Shown: piece after piece, positions 21,569-31,813 of the stretch
How positions within the stretch are numbered: position 1 is the stretch's first letter
Layout: each line of letters opens with the position of its first letter
DNA from: Leptobrachium leishanense
Lineage: Eukaryota; Chordata; Amphibia; Anura; Megophryidae
Direction: 5' to 3'
NCBI GenBank assembly: GCA_009667805.1
Contig: CM019064.1
Span: 72,786,400 to 72,850,399, forward strand
DNA: 64,000 bases
Position numbers and translations under genes: made by a program
Notes under the pieces: model-generated
Seen by the model: the letters and a program-made list of their open reading frames with translations, nothing else
What the model was told of the DNA's origin: nothing
Databases searched by the model: none

Positions 21569-21615
21569 TGCTTCGCTTAACAATAGACTGCCCTCTGGGC
21601 AGGCTTTCCACCTAG

Positions 21616-22827
21616 TATCTTATATTATTTCTAGACGATATACCCATATAGTTATCAAAATGGGATTTCTCCATGGCATGGACCTGCCAGCTCCGAGTAA
21701 GCCTATGATTAGATTTATGTCGGTGACCATATTTTTCCCCCTCATTAATGTTTAAAACCATATCGGCTTCTGGAATCCCTCCTGAGCAATGGAAAGTTCT
21801 AATTTGCATATGAAAGCGATATATCTACAATTTATTAAAAAGAAGGGCTGACAACAGATCAAACATTGCTCAGGATCTTCTGGGAAAGAAAAATAAAAGC
21901 TGGCACCGAAAAAGAAAAAAAGAAATCCTGGACTACGGATGTGAAAAAAAAAAAGCTAAATGCAAATGCTTGTGTTTAGCTAACTGTGGCTGTGGTAACA
22001 ATTTTTATCAGATAGGGTGATAAACAAAAACTCTGTAATTGTACATCTATTTATTTGAGATAATTAACCTTCCTGCTGCAATTTTCTTGCACTTGTATTC
22101 TCACGCTGTGTTGCATTGTGTACATTTAAGATACATATAGGATCTAGCATTCTGTACAACAAAAATTGACAAATCTTGACAAGAATGTTACATAATAAAT
22201 GTACAAAGTTTGTACCTGTATTTATATTTTTTTCACATTTAGATTTTCTGTATAAAGGAACACTACCAATAACATAATCTGTAACTAGATTACTTGTGCA
22301 GTACAAAAAAACACATTATAAAACAAATGCTGCTGTTTTTATTTCTTTGTGATAATTGCATATAAAAAGGAAAAATAAAGTTAGGTATTTATCTCCTGCT
22401 TCCACTTTGTGGATTTTTCCATGATGCAAAATGTACTAAATTGCTAGCATAAGTTTCAGCTTACAGCTGTGGTATAGAATAAAGCAGTAGTGAAACTGCA
22501 ATGGGTGGGGAATGTTTAGATGCGGCTGCATGGGGGACCTATTGTGCTGTCTAGGCTAAAATATAAATAATGGCAGCTGAATGAGTTGATAGTAGGCTAA
22601 CAAATAAAAGATACCCTCTGTTGATGTCATTTGTATACATCCCACACACATGCAATTTTTAGGAGTCTGTTTTTTTAGAATCTGACCCATAGAATCCTTT
22701 CTCTGCACAATGCACCACAGTCAGGACCAAATGCTGTAAAGACACTGGGGGGGGGAGCAGTCTGCAACGCAAAAAAAAATATCACAAAATAGATGCACAC
22801 AGTGACATATAGAGAGTAAAATATTTT
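21616..22827. other. Unassigned sequence
   Basis: No repeat ends, tandem structure or protein family recognised. It is a candidate for unique or very old sequence. Confidence 0.45.
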
Positions 22828-23874
22828 GGGCTCTATTACAATCCCTGCGCTAAAACGGGGGCAGTAGGGAGAAAAAACTGCGCCCGCAGTTTTCCCCCTA
22901 TTGCCCCCGTTTTAAGGGGGGATTACAATGCAGGCGCAAAAAAAGTCCCCCCAGTCTCTCCCTGCGTATTCCTACGCCTCGCGAGATCCTGGGGGGACTT
23001 TTTTCCCCAGTCTTTCCCTGCTCTCGCCGGCCGGAGGAGGCGGTTGGAGCCGCTGTCCACGCTGCGGGACAGACGGTGAGTATGCGTTCTGTTTTTAAAT
23101 TTTTTCGCCTGGTGTTAATGGATTCTGCAGAAGCGGAATCCGTTAACATCAGGTTCTGGCTATGGTTAACTTTTCCCTAACCAGAGCCAGACGTTAATCA
23201 GCTCTGGGACTTTGTAATACCAGCGCTGATTAACACTTTGCGCTCCCCATGTTAAGTATAGGGAGCGCAAAGTACATTAACCTTGCGCTGAAGAGCGCAA
23301 GGTACCAAACGCAAAAGGGTTTTTTAACCCGTTTGCATTTGGATTGTAATATGCGGTAGACACTGCAGCTAACGGTAGTGCTCACACATGTGAGCATTAG
23401 CGTTAGGAGTGTAAGGCTGGGGTCAAACGAACGCAGTGTGAACGTGCGTTGAGCCGCACTTTATTACGGCCGTAGTAGCAGCAAATGACGTCTAATGACA
23501 GCCAATATACGAAGTACGGCCGCACGAAATTTCGACCACGCAACGCAAGCAGCAAACAAATGCATTTTTTCGAGAAAGTGGAACTGTTAGTACTGACGCA
23601 CAGAGTGCGCTGTGTCGGCATAGCGGTGTTTGTGCGTGATTAGGAGACATCAGACGCTGCACCATGTCCGGCCTACATAACGTCCAGAGACGCAAAGTTT
23701 GGTTACTCAGATTTCTCTCTTTTTTTTATAGCTCTGTCAAAAAATACAGCCGAAATTGCGCATTGTATGACCGCTATTGCGTCTTCCGTTAAAAAATGCG
23801 TTCGGATGCATCAACGCACTTTTTGAAGGTGGAAGTGAAAAATGCGTTCGTCTGATCCTAGCCTAATAGGGCCC
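22828..23874. mobile_element. GGGCTCTATTAC element with nested insertion
   Basis: The ends are GGGCTCTATTACAATCC and GTAATAGGGCCC (after removing the insertion at about 23412-23866). A possible TTT target repeat lies on both sides. Internal hairpins are abundant: GCTAAAACGGGGGCAGTAGGG against its complement near the left end, and CATGTTAAGTATAGGGAGCGCAAAG. No protein. A 3-bp target would suit PIF/Harbinger, but this is not established. Confidence 0.65.
23412..23866. mobile_element. AAGGCTRGGGTC MITE, about 455 bp
   Basis: The left end is TAAGGCTGGGGTCAAACGAACGCAG and the right end is CGTTCGTCTGATCCTAGCCT. It is inserted inside the GGGCTCTATTAC element. It shares ACGGCCGTAGTAGCAGCAAATGACG-type internal blocks with the copy at 24477-24889. 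No protein; open frames are incidental. Confidence 0.8.
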
Positions 23875-23955
23875 TTTCTGTACTAAGAATACACGAAAAA
23901 AACAAGATAAATGAAAGATATCGTCAACATATTATAAACAAAATAAGAACCTATA

Positions 23956-25219
23956 AGGGGTTATTCAGAGAGCACAGAAATGTCGCCAACAGTTCGGTGC
24001 CTTTTCATTCCCTGCGCTTCCCTACACTTCGAGGAATCAAAGTTCCCACCCTGCGTTGTATTCAGCATTCACCGCTGGGTCCCCGGAGTGCAGGGAAAAC
24101 CCGCTGCAAAACCCCTGATCACTCGCTGAACACTCACGGAATACTCACCGAAAACCCGCAGAAATCGACGCAAAAACCATGCCGAACACACCGCAAAAAG
24201 CCAACAAGCTGCCGAACGGGGTAAAAAAAAACAAAAAACAATACGCTTGAAAGTGTCAAAATTGAAACACTGTTTGCAAAAAACTACTGAACAAAAATGC
24301 CTGGAATTTACAAATAAGGTCCTACGAATGATAATAAAAAGGTCTGTTACAGAAAAAAGTAAAAACGCTTTTAAAAAAATTTTGCCGAAATAATCCTGAA
24401 AAATGCCTAAAAGATTCAAAAAAAATCTATAAATAACAAGACTTTTTACTGCAGATTAAAAGAAAAAACGTTTATAAGGCTAGGGTCAGACGAACGCAGT
24501 GCGAACGGGCGTGCAGCCATACTTTATCACGGTCGTAGTAGCAGCAAATGACGGCCAATGACGGGCAATATATGAAGTGCGGCCGCGCAACGCAAGCGGC
24601 AAACAAACGCATTTTTTCGAGAACGTGATACCGTTAGTACTGACGTACAGAGTGCGCTGCGTCCGCTAGCGGCGTGTGTGCGTAATAAGGAGACGTCAGA
24701 CGCTGCTAATGTCCGGCCAACATAACGTCCAGACGCAAAAAGGGTTTTTACTGATGATCCGTACAAAATAACGGCCGAAAATGCACATCGTATGACCGCT
24801 ATCGCGTATTCTGTGAAAAAATACGTCCATTCGTTCGAACACACTTTTTCACGGACGACGCGAAAAATGCGTTCGCCTGACCCTAGCCTTAGACATTGGA
24901 TTAAAACAGGAATATTTTTAATACTGAAGCCTATGGGATTCGCCTGAATAAACCTGTTGAATGAAAGCACCGAACATCTGGGCATTTCACTGACATTTCT
25001 CTGCTGTTCGGTGTTCTCTGAATAGATATATTCATTGCTTCTCTATGAGGGATTTCACTACCATCGAACAGCACTGTACTTTCAGGCAGTTCACCAAAAG
25101 TTGGCGAACTGCCTGTTCTCTGAATAGCCGAATGGCCACAAAATGTCACTGTACGCTGAATTTCAGTGTCCAGTTGGTTATATTTCGGCGACAATTCGGA
25201 CCTCTCTGAATAACCCCTT
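23956..25219. mobile_element. CAGGGTTATTC fold-back with nested MITE
   Basis: It is bounded by AAGGGGTTATTCAGAGAGCAC and CTCTCTGAATAACCCCTT, with TA on both sides. Family blocks include CCTGCGCTTCC, GCCTATGGGATTCGCCTGAATAAACCTG and CTGTTCTCTGAATAGCCGAATGG. Its middle is interrupted by the MITE at 24477-24889. Confidence 0.85.
24477..24889. mobile_element. AAGGCTRGGGTC MITE, 413 bp, TA target
   Basis: Termini AGGCTAGGGTCAGACGAACG and CGTTCGCCTGACCCTAGCCT are near-perfect inverted copies differing at one position (AGACG against AGGCG). TA is duplicated at 24475-24476 and 24890-24891. It lies within the fold-back element. No protein. Confidence 0.88.
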
Positions 25220-26181
25220 TAATTGTTTTGGTGCCACTGTCCCTTTAAAGAAAGAACTCTTGACACAAAGAATTTACCATAAATACCTTTTTCATGCCAG
25301 TATGTAAATTCTGAAATTAATTCAATTTCATGATGAATACATAATGGCTGCTACAAACAAGCAGCAATCATTTATTTTTGAGTTACTCAAGCAGGTTTCT
25401 ATGATCAACTTATCGTGACGTACATCTAAAAAGCGGATACGCATGAGACATATCTGGACAAAGAGTGAAATACTTGAAAACAGGACTCCAGGATTGTTGG
25501 TGGCGATGAATTTTTTCCTTAGATCAAAAGATCAAAGGAATAAAAAGTAACATGGGGATAATAGCTAAGTGTCATCAGCAAGAATATTCATAAATTATAA
25601 AGCTCTTAATGAGAAATTGGAAAAATAACTTTAAAATGATGCCCAGGAGTGGTGATTAGCAAAATAAAATAAAAACAAGTTTATTTTCAGTACATGATCA
25701 GGATGTGACTGGAAATTCTCTTTTCTGTAAAAAAAATAAAAAATAATAATTATTTAAAAAGAAATTAAAATATAAACTCTGCAAGACATTAAGGGCCCCC
25801 AATTCGACAAAGCCGGTAACAGGGCTCTCTGTTACTGGCTCTGAGTCATAACAGGAGGGAGCCGCTAAATGGCATAGGCAGTGGTGCAATCGGCATCTGA
25901 AGATCAAAGGAGTCTATGGAGACAAGCTTAACCTTATGAGAACGCTACAAGAGCGACTGGGTCTGCAGAAGAGCAATAGGAACATTTTAACGCAGAAGGA
26001 ATAGCGTCTGCAGCTATTATATTAAGCACCGGGTCCAGTAAACTTAACAACTCTCTCGTTGGTGAAACGGATGGATCAGAATAGAGGCAATCATTGTGGT
26101 GAGCATAGGTTATACAGTAAATTTGGGGCAAGACATTGTAGTATGGTGGACAAATAAACATTTGTCACTAGAGTGATATAT
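25220..26181. other. Unassigned sequence with a TTAA-type end
   Basis: TGTCCC followed by TTTAAAG near 25240-25248 resembles the right end of a T2-type (TTAAAGGGACA) MITE, whose other end is not visible. The rest has no recognisable feature. Confidence 0.35.
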
Positions 26182-26182
26182 A

Positions 26183-27872
26183 AAGGGATATTCAATAAGC
26201 GCCAAACTTGCCCTCGAATTGCACCCAACTGTAACTGTAACCGTACGGTGCAATTTTGTGGCAATTGGGTTATTCAGAAAGCTGGCAATTCACCAAATAT
26301 TGGTGAATTGCCAGTGAAATTGTCACATCCTCAGCCCCTGCGGCACTTCCTGGGGGGTCTGGACACCCGGCGGCATCGCTGACTGGCTGGGTGCCAGGAG
26401 TTCCGGCTCATCGTCTGGCGTCCAGAGGGGCGGGACTTGACATGGTGACGCGGATCCACCGGCCTTAAAGGCAGGGTGCGAGAATCAGCTCGTCGCCCTG
26501 AGGTGGAGTATTTCCCGCATCACCTGGTGTATTCATTCTGTGTTTCACTGATTGCTGTACTCTGTTGCCGATATTTGCTTGTATGAGGACCCTGCTTGTG
26601 TTTGACCCAGATTGCCTTCTTGATCATTCTCTCTCTGACTCCTTCTGTATATTCATTGTGCTCTCTGCTGACACTGAGTGTATGTGCAATATACAGTATA
26701 TCACATAGTCTCCGATTGTAGGCCTGCCCTGCAGAGTGCTTAATCTATCAACCCCTCGATCTGCCTTGCTGACACGGAGTATATGAGTGTCTTCTCTGTT
26801 GCCAACCTTGCCTGTACGACTACCCCCTTTGTTGCCAACCCTGCCTGTATGACTACCCTCTCTGTTGTCAATTCGGATTATATATTTGACTGCGCTTCTG
26901 TTAGTTCCTGGTGTATGAACAGATTTCTCGAACTTCTGCCAAATCGCCGTATAGTTAACTTGTTTTGGCTCAGTAGACACTTGGTCTTGAAATCATTTGC
27001 TACTGAGTGGTACTTAGTGTTGTTGTTCTATCTGACCTCCCTGTTTGGGGGTGCTAGGGTTAGCAGTCCTGACTGCTTACAAATCGAAAAGTACAGAGGT
27101 CTGTCCAAAAAGATCCACACCACGGTTGTCAGGGGTGAGCGCTACTGCGAACGTGACAGAAATATGGTAGAGTTCGCCCCAGATCGACGCAATTTGTTGA
27201 CTTCGGCAGAAGTGAAATTGTCCCATAAAGAAGTAATCTATTCAGAGAACGGTGAACTGCACCGAAATGTTGACGAAATGCCTAGATTTTTGATGGTTCA
27301 GTTTGACAGGTTTAACCAGGCGAATCCCACAGGACTCAATGTAAAAAAATATTACCTTTTTCATTATTTTTTTGTTCAATCGTTTATGGTTTTCGGTTTC
27401 AGCAAAAAGCCTTTTTATTTATTTATTTTTTAGAATCTTTTAGGTAATTTTCTGAATTTTTTTCTAGGCAAGTTTTTTGTTATGGCTTTTTTTTCTGTAA
27501 CAGACAGTTTTATTATATTTTATAGGACCTTTTTTTATTATTTCCATGCATTTTTATTGTTTTAAATGCCTTTTAAAGAATAGCCTCTTTTTTTTTTAAA
27601 AAAACCCAGTTTGACAGTGATCAGCTTTTTCCAGCGACGTCTAGTGGTCTGTTTGGCGGTTTTCGTTGGCGTTCGGTGGTCTGTTCGGCAGGCTGATCGG
27701 CGACGTTCGCCGATCTTCAATGGCTCTTGTTTTGCGCACTTCGGGGACCAAGCAGGGAATAGTGAATTCACCACAAGTAAAGCGAACTTGAATCGCTGCA
27801 TTGCACCAATTGTGCCGAACGAAAGAGCACCGAAATTACACTTACATTTCAGTGCTCTTTGAATAACCCCTG
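26183..27872. mobile_element. CAGGGTTATTC fold-back split by a solo LTR
   Basis: The left end AAGGGATATTCAATAAGCGCC and right end GTGCTCTTTGAATAACCCC are those of the family, with TA flanks. Blocks CCAATATTTGGTGAATTGCCAG and AAGAAGTAATCTATTCAGAGAAC recur. The LTR at 26321-27158 is inserted between the two parts, which fit together around GAAAT. Confidence 0.85.
26321..27158 (+). mobile_element. Solo LTR, 838 bp, TSD GAAAT
   Basis: It begins TGTCACATCCTCAGCCCC and ends GCGAACGTGACA, with TG/CA borders. The 5-bp repeat GAAAT is exact at 26316-26320 and 27159-27163. Five-base duplications and TG/CA ends are typical of gypsy-type LTR elements. No internal region or second LTR is present, so recombination between LTRs probably removed the rest. 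The open frame across the right part is not a recognisable protein. Confidence 0.9.
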
Positions 27873-27874
27873 TA

Positions 27875-29156
27875 GTTAAAATATTTAGAGGTTATAAAAT
27901 GATATTAAACTTTAGTGATCATCATAACATGCTGTTCCATATCTTGTACAGTTTTGCGTCAATCTGATTGTATTGCTTTTAAAGCCAAAGCAGACATTCC
28001 CTCCTTTGCTAAAGAATAGAAAATTAGCTTTAATTAATGTTTTTGTCAAAGGTAGAAAAGTTAAGTTGACCCAAATTTAGCTTCAAAATGCAATTTTGTA
28101 GACAAGCAATTATTTATTGCTTCAACAGAATAATGAATCGAAAGTCAAGGCACTAATGAGCATAAATAGTACTACAAATAGTATGCTATTCTTTTATTGG
28201 TGTCTTTAACTCTTAGCCACCTTTTATTTTCAATCAAAGCCTTTTAACTCACAGCATATCATTAATGAATATATCCATTAACAATTAAATGCGATGTCGG
28301 TCAACTGAAGTCATATTAGAGAATTAAATCCGGGAAATTAAATGATTGTGTCCTTATCAATGACCTAACTAGATGTCCAACACTGAGTAAGTCAGGGGAC
28401 GGCAATAAGCAATGCCATTAGTCTCCCGAAATAAGAAAGCTTTCAAGTGACCAAATGCTACAATATAAATCCAAAATGGCTTCTGAAGTGTTCTTCATGC
28501 TTGCAAAGGCTTCCAGGTTTTTTCTAGCCAGAACTATAAATTTTAAAGCTTTTATTAAATCCTACTTAGTTGCCAAATGTTGCGTCTTAGTGCCTGTCAT
28601 CTAAATCAAGGAAACAATACTACTTAGTGGCTCATACTCTTTCAGCCATTAAAATCTTTCCCGTGATGGAACATTTATTGAAAAGTAACTTGACTAGAAT
28701 AAAGGATGATGGAACAAAATTTCAGTTCATAAATAAAACGCTAGGTAATACCTGGAAGTAAGAATAGTTGCACATCAATTCCTCTTCTTTTAATGTTAGA
28801 TTTTCTCAAACTCTTCAATTATTTCATAAACTGATGGTGTTCTGTTCAACGTGTGTCTGATGTCCATTCTTTTCTACAGTCACTATCCTGATAAAATATA
28901 TAATGCAGTTAGACCCAGGCAGGGTTAAGATATTCTGTTTACTCTTGACTAATTTGGGTACTTGGGGTGGTGTATTTGGACCAGTGAGGTGAGACAGTTC
29001 TCTACCCCACTGTCAAAGTAACTGATGGGTATCATGTGATCCTTACTTTTGTACTCTAATGAAAAGAGTTAACTCTTCTGGAGATGATTGAAGCAGGGTG
29101 GACTTGATTTGAGGCTTTTTTTCTACAGTATTAATTGCTATAACTGGTCAAGTACC
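27875..29156. other. Unique-looking AT-rich sequence
   Basis: No mobile-element terminus, tandem array or coding signal seen over about 1.3 kb. Candidate for single-copy background, possibly including conserved non-coding sequence. Confidence 0.45.
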
Positions 29157-29306
29157 AGCTGGGTGTAATAGAAGTAACATCACTGCTCTATAACCGTGTT
29201 ACCCAGGACATACTTGACATACTCGCCACCCAAGACATGCTTGAAAATGAGACAAATCTCAATGTATCCTTCCTGGTAAAATGCTTTCTCAAAAAAAAGA
29301 AAGTGA
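29157..29306 (+). mobile_element. tRNA-derived SINE, internally deleted
   Basis: It keeps the head AGCTGGGTGTAATAGAAGTAACATCACTG and the tail AATCTCAATGTATCCTTCCTGG with an A-rich end. The B box and central part are missing. The segment CCCAGGACATACTTGACATACTCGCC shows a local rearrangement. Confidence 0.8.
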
Positions 29307-29307
29307 A

Positions 29308-29850
29308 CATTTTCACCAGTTTTTGCAATTATATCTGCATAAAAGTATTGTGAAACCTGATCATTACACCAAAAAGGACTTTTATGCCATTGCGGTAAAA
29401 TGGAGTTGATCTTTTCTTTGCAGCTATAACAGCTTCCACTCCTCTGGGAAGCTTCCCACAAGATTTTGGAGTGTTTCAGTGGGAAGTGTTTCCCATTCAC
29501 CCACTAGAGCATTTGTGAGGTCAGACCTTGATGATGGATGAGAAGTCCTGGCTTGAAATCTATTTTCCAATTCATCTAATAAATGTTCAATGGGTTTGAG
29601 GTCAAGAGTCTGTGTGGCCAGTGAAGTTCTTCAAACTCATCCAACCATGACTTTATGGACCTTGCTTTGTGCACTGGGGCACAGTCATGCTGGAATAGAA
29701 ATGGACTTTTCAGAACGACCCATTTCACAAATGTTTGTAAATGCAGACTGCATAGCTAGTTGCACAATGTTATACACCTGCGGCAAAGGGTCTGATTGAA
29801 ACACCTAAATTCAATATTAAGAGGTGGGTCCCAATACTTTTGTCCTTATA
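29308..29850 (-). pseudogene. Internally deleted Tc1-family transposon
   Basis: On the minus strand the end reads ACAAAAGTATTGGGACC, a Tc1-type terminus. Next comes the transposase start region (CATTTACAAACATTTGTGAAATGGGTCG, 29719-29747), which jumps directly to the region of the second catalytic Asp (FQHDCAPVHKA equivalent, near 29660-29690). It continues to the DLNPIEH segment and the C-terminus near 29400. The middle of the transposase, including the first Asp, is deleted. It is more diverged than the copy at 3459 and belongs to a different Tc1 lineage by its terminus. Non-functional. Confidence 0.8.
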
Positions 29851-31813
29851 GGGCTCTATCACCTGCTTCAAGCTAACACTAGCGTCAGCGTTAGGAGGTC
29901 ATAGCGCTGCGGCCAGAAGGCCTTTGATTCACTAACGGGTTAAAAAACCCGTTAGCGCTCATTAACCCTTTCGCTGCTGAGGCTTTTCACACCTCTGTGC
30001 TGAGGTCATTTTTACCGGTTTTGCTCATCATGTTTAAACGTGTTTTGAAGGCTTATTTTAGTATATTACCCAGACATATTATATATTGTTCTTTCCGTCA
30101 GACTCGGTAGATTCATAATATGTCATTATTATATGTATACGTTATGTCATGTCTGTATATTATAACAAAAAATGCAATAAAATATGTATTTTCAATAATT
30201 TACAACGTGTAAAGTGTTTTTTTTCACATTTTAACATGCGAGCAATTGCGGTTATATTTTGTATGGGGTGCGCTTGTTAAAAAAATTAGAGATGGGGTCG
30301 CGTTACATTTTTTTTTGGGGAAATTTACGCGATTTTTAACAAACGCACCGCATACAAAAATCGTTAGTGCAGCATCATTGCTCACATTATAATTGAAATG
30401 GGAACAATATTGCTGCATTAACGAACCAAAAAAAAGAAAAAAAAAAATATTTATTTTTTTATAATTTTTTTTTAAATATATTTTTATTTTTAATTTTAAT
30501 TTTAATTTTTTTTAAAAAACTTTTTCACTGTAGTGTTTGGTATCGTTGGAACGGCCATGCTCTGGCCGATCCAACCATACCAAACTTTAACCCCTAGCTG
30601 CCACGGATCGGGAGATAGGGAGTTCCAATGAACTCCCTATCTCCACCGTTGGTGGCAGTTAGGGGTTAACTCTAGGACTGGCGTCATCGTGCTATGCACG
30701 ATGACGCCAGTCCTCAGGGGGAGTTCCCGGAGGCTTGGCCGACATCCAAGATGTCGGCCAGCTCCGGGAAAGGATCACGAACCGGCGCTTTTCAGCGCCG
30801 ATTCGCGATCCAGCTCCCCAGGGGTTAATGCCAGGCACCATTTGGAAAGGCAGACTGTGCCCTTCCAAATGGTGCCTGGGTTAACCCCTGCAATGCCGCC
30901 GATCGGGAGGGAGAGAGGTCCGAAGGACCTCCCCCCCTCCCTTTCAGGCGCCTCCTCCGCACATGCGGGGGGGGGGCGCCTGAATTAGGTGTCATCGCGC
31001 TGCCGCGATGACACCTAATTTCAGCGGCTGTGGTTCCGGATGCTGGGCTGACATCGAGGATGTCAGCCCGCACCGGGGGGGCCAGCGATCGGCCGGAACC
31101 CGGCCGAACGCTGACCCCAATGGGAGGACTCGCTCAGCGCGTCCTCCGCATATCAGCAGCCATGCGGAGGACGCGCTCAGCGCGTCCTCCGCATTGAAGT
31201 GGTTAATTAGCGATTCGTAGCACGAGTTTACTGTACTTTGCGCTCCCTATACCTAACAAGTGAAAGCACAGTTACTTGCGTTGGGATCACTTGGTCCTAG
31301 CGCTAGTTAATAAGAGCTGGCGCTAACGAAAAACTTACCACCAGCTCAGAGATGTAAGTCACGGATTGCGCTGCTGCAGAATCCATTACCTGCAGCTCAA
31401 AACCCTCCCAAAAAACAAATACTCACCTCTTATCCTGAGACGAGAATGGTGGCCCGATCTGCTGCTTCTGGCCTCCAGGAGCAGAGGGAGTCTGGGGGAA
31501 GAAAGTCCCCTGCCTCCCTCCGCGATCACTCTGCCGACCAGCAGGATCTCACGAGACGCGAGATCCTGCTGGTCATGTGACCCAGCAGCACGATCCTCCA
31601 TGGAGTCCTATGGCCGCCATGGAGGGGATGCTGGGGACAGTGCTGTAGCACTGCCCCAGCATCTGTGAGCTTAGCGATCGCTAAGGGGCAGGCTGCCGAA
31701 TCAGCGCCAGCCCTGCAATCTGCTAGAGAAACCAGGATGCTAAGGGGAAGCTAATGAATGCAAATTTTTCCGCTTAGTGTCCCGGTTCTAGCTCAGGGCA
31801 TGTGATAGTGCCC
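29851..31813. mobile_element. GGGCTCTATCAC element split by a TTAA element
   Basis: The ends GGGCTCTATCAC and GTGATAGTGCCC are inverted. The left part has GCTAACACTAGCGTCAGCGTTAGG and the right part has GTTTACTGTACTTTGCGCTCCCTA, both family blocks. The TTAA element at 29966-31202 lies between. The left end abuts the Tc1 end exactly. No protein. Confidence 0.7.
29966..31202. mobile_element. piggyBac-like TTAA element, 1237 bp
   Basis: TTAA flanks lie at 29962-29965 and 31203-31206. The ends are CCCTTTCGCTGCTGAGG and CCGCATTGAAGTGG. About ten hairpins in series fill 30590-31200, including AGGACTGGCGTCATCGTGC against its complement around 30693 and two GGACGCGCTCAGCGCGTCC-type palindromes at the right end. 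An AT-rich tract lies at 30420-30520. No transposase. Clearly related to the elements at 10898 and 39775. Confidence 0.85.

Larger units (their letters stand above)
18485..21615 (+). mobile_element. Non-autonomous Helitron, about 3.1 kb
   Basis: The 5' end is TCTATACTATAAAAGAG directly after an A. The 3' end is CTAG (21612-21615) directly before a T, preceded by a hairpin CTGCCC-TCT-GGGCAG at 21588-21602 with nine bases between hairpin and CTAG. This is the Helitron signature: 5' TC, 3' hairpin plus CTRR, insertion between A and T, no target duplication, no terminal inverted repeats. No Rep/helicase is present. Inside are a 137-bp palindrome, three blocks of minisatellite B, a hAT end and a TA-flanked element. 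The segment at 18631-18683 recurs inverted at about 21131-21183. Confidence 0.78.

Noticed and set aside
26783..27433. 216-codon plus frame
   Set aside because: It runs from an LTR into a fold-back repeat across the LTR border, so it cannot be an original gene.
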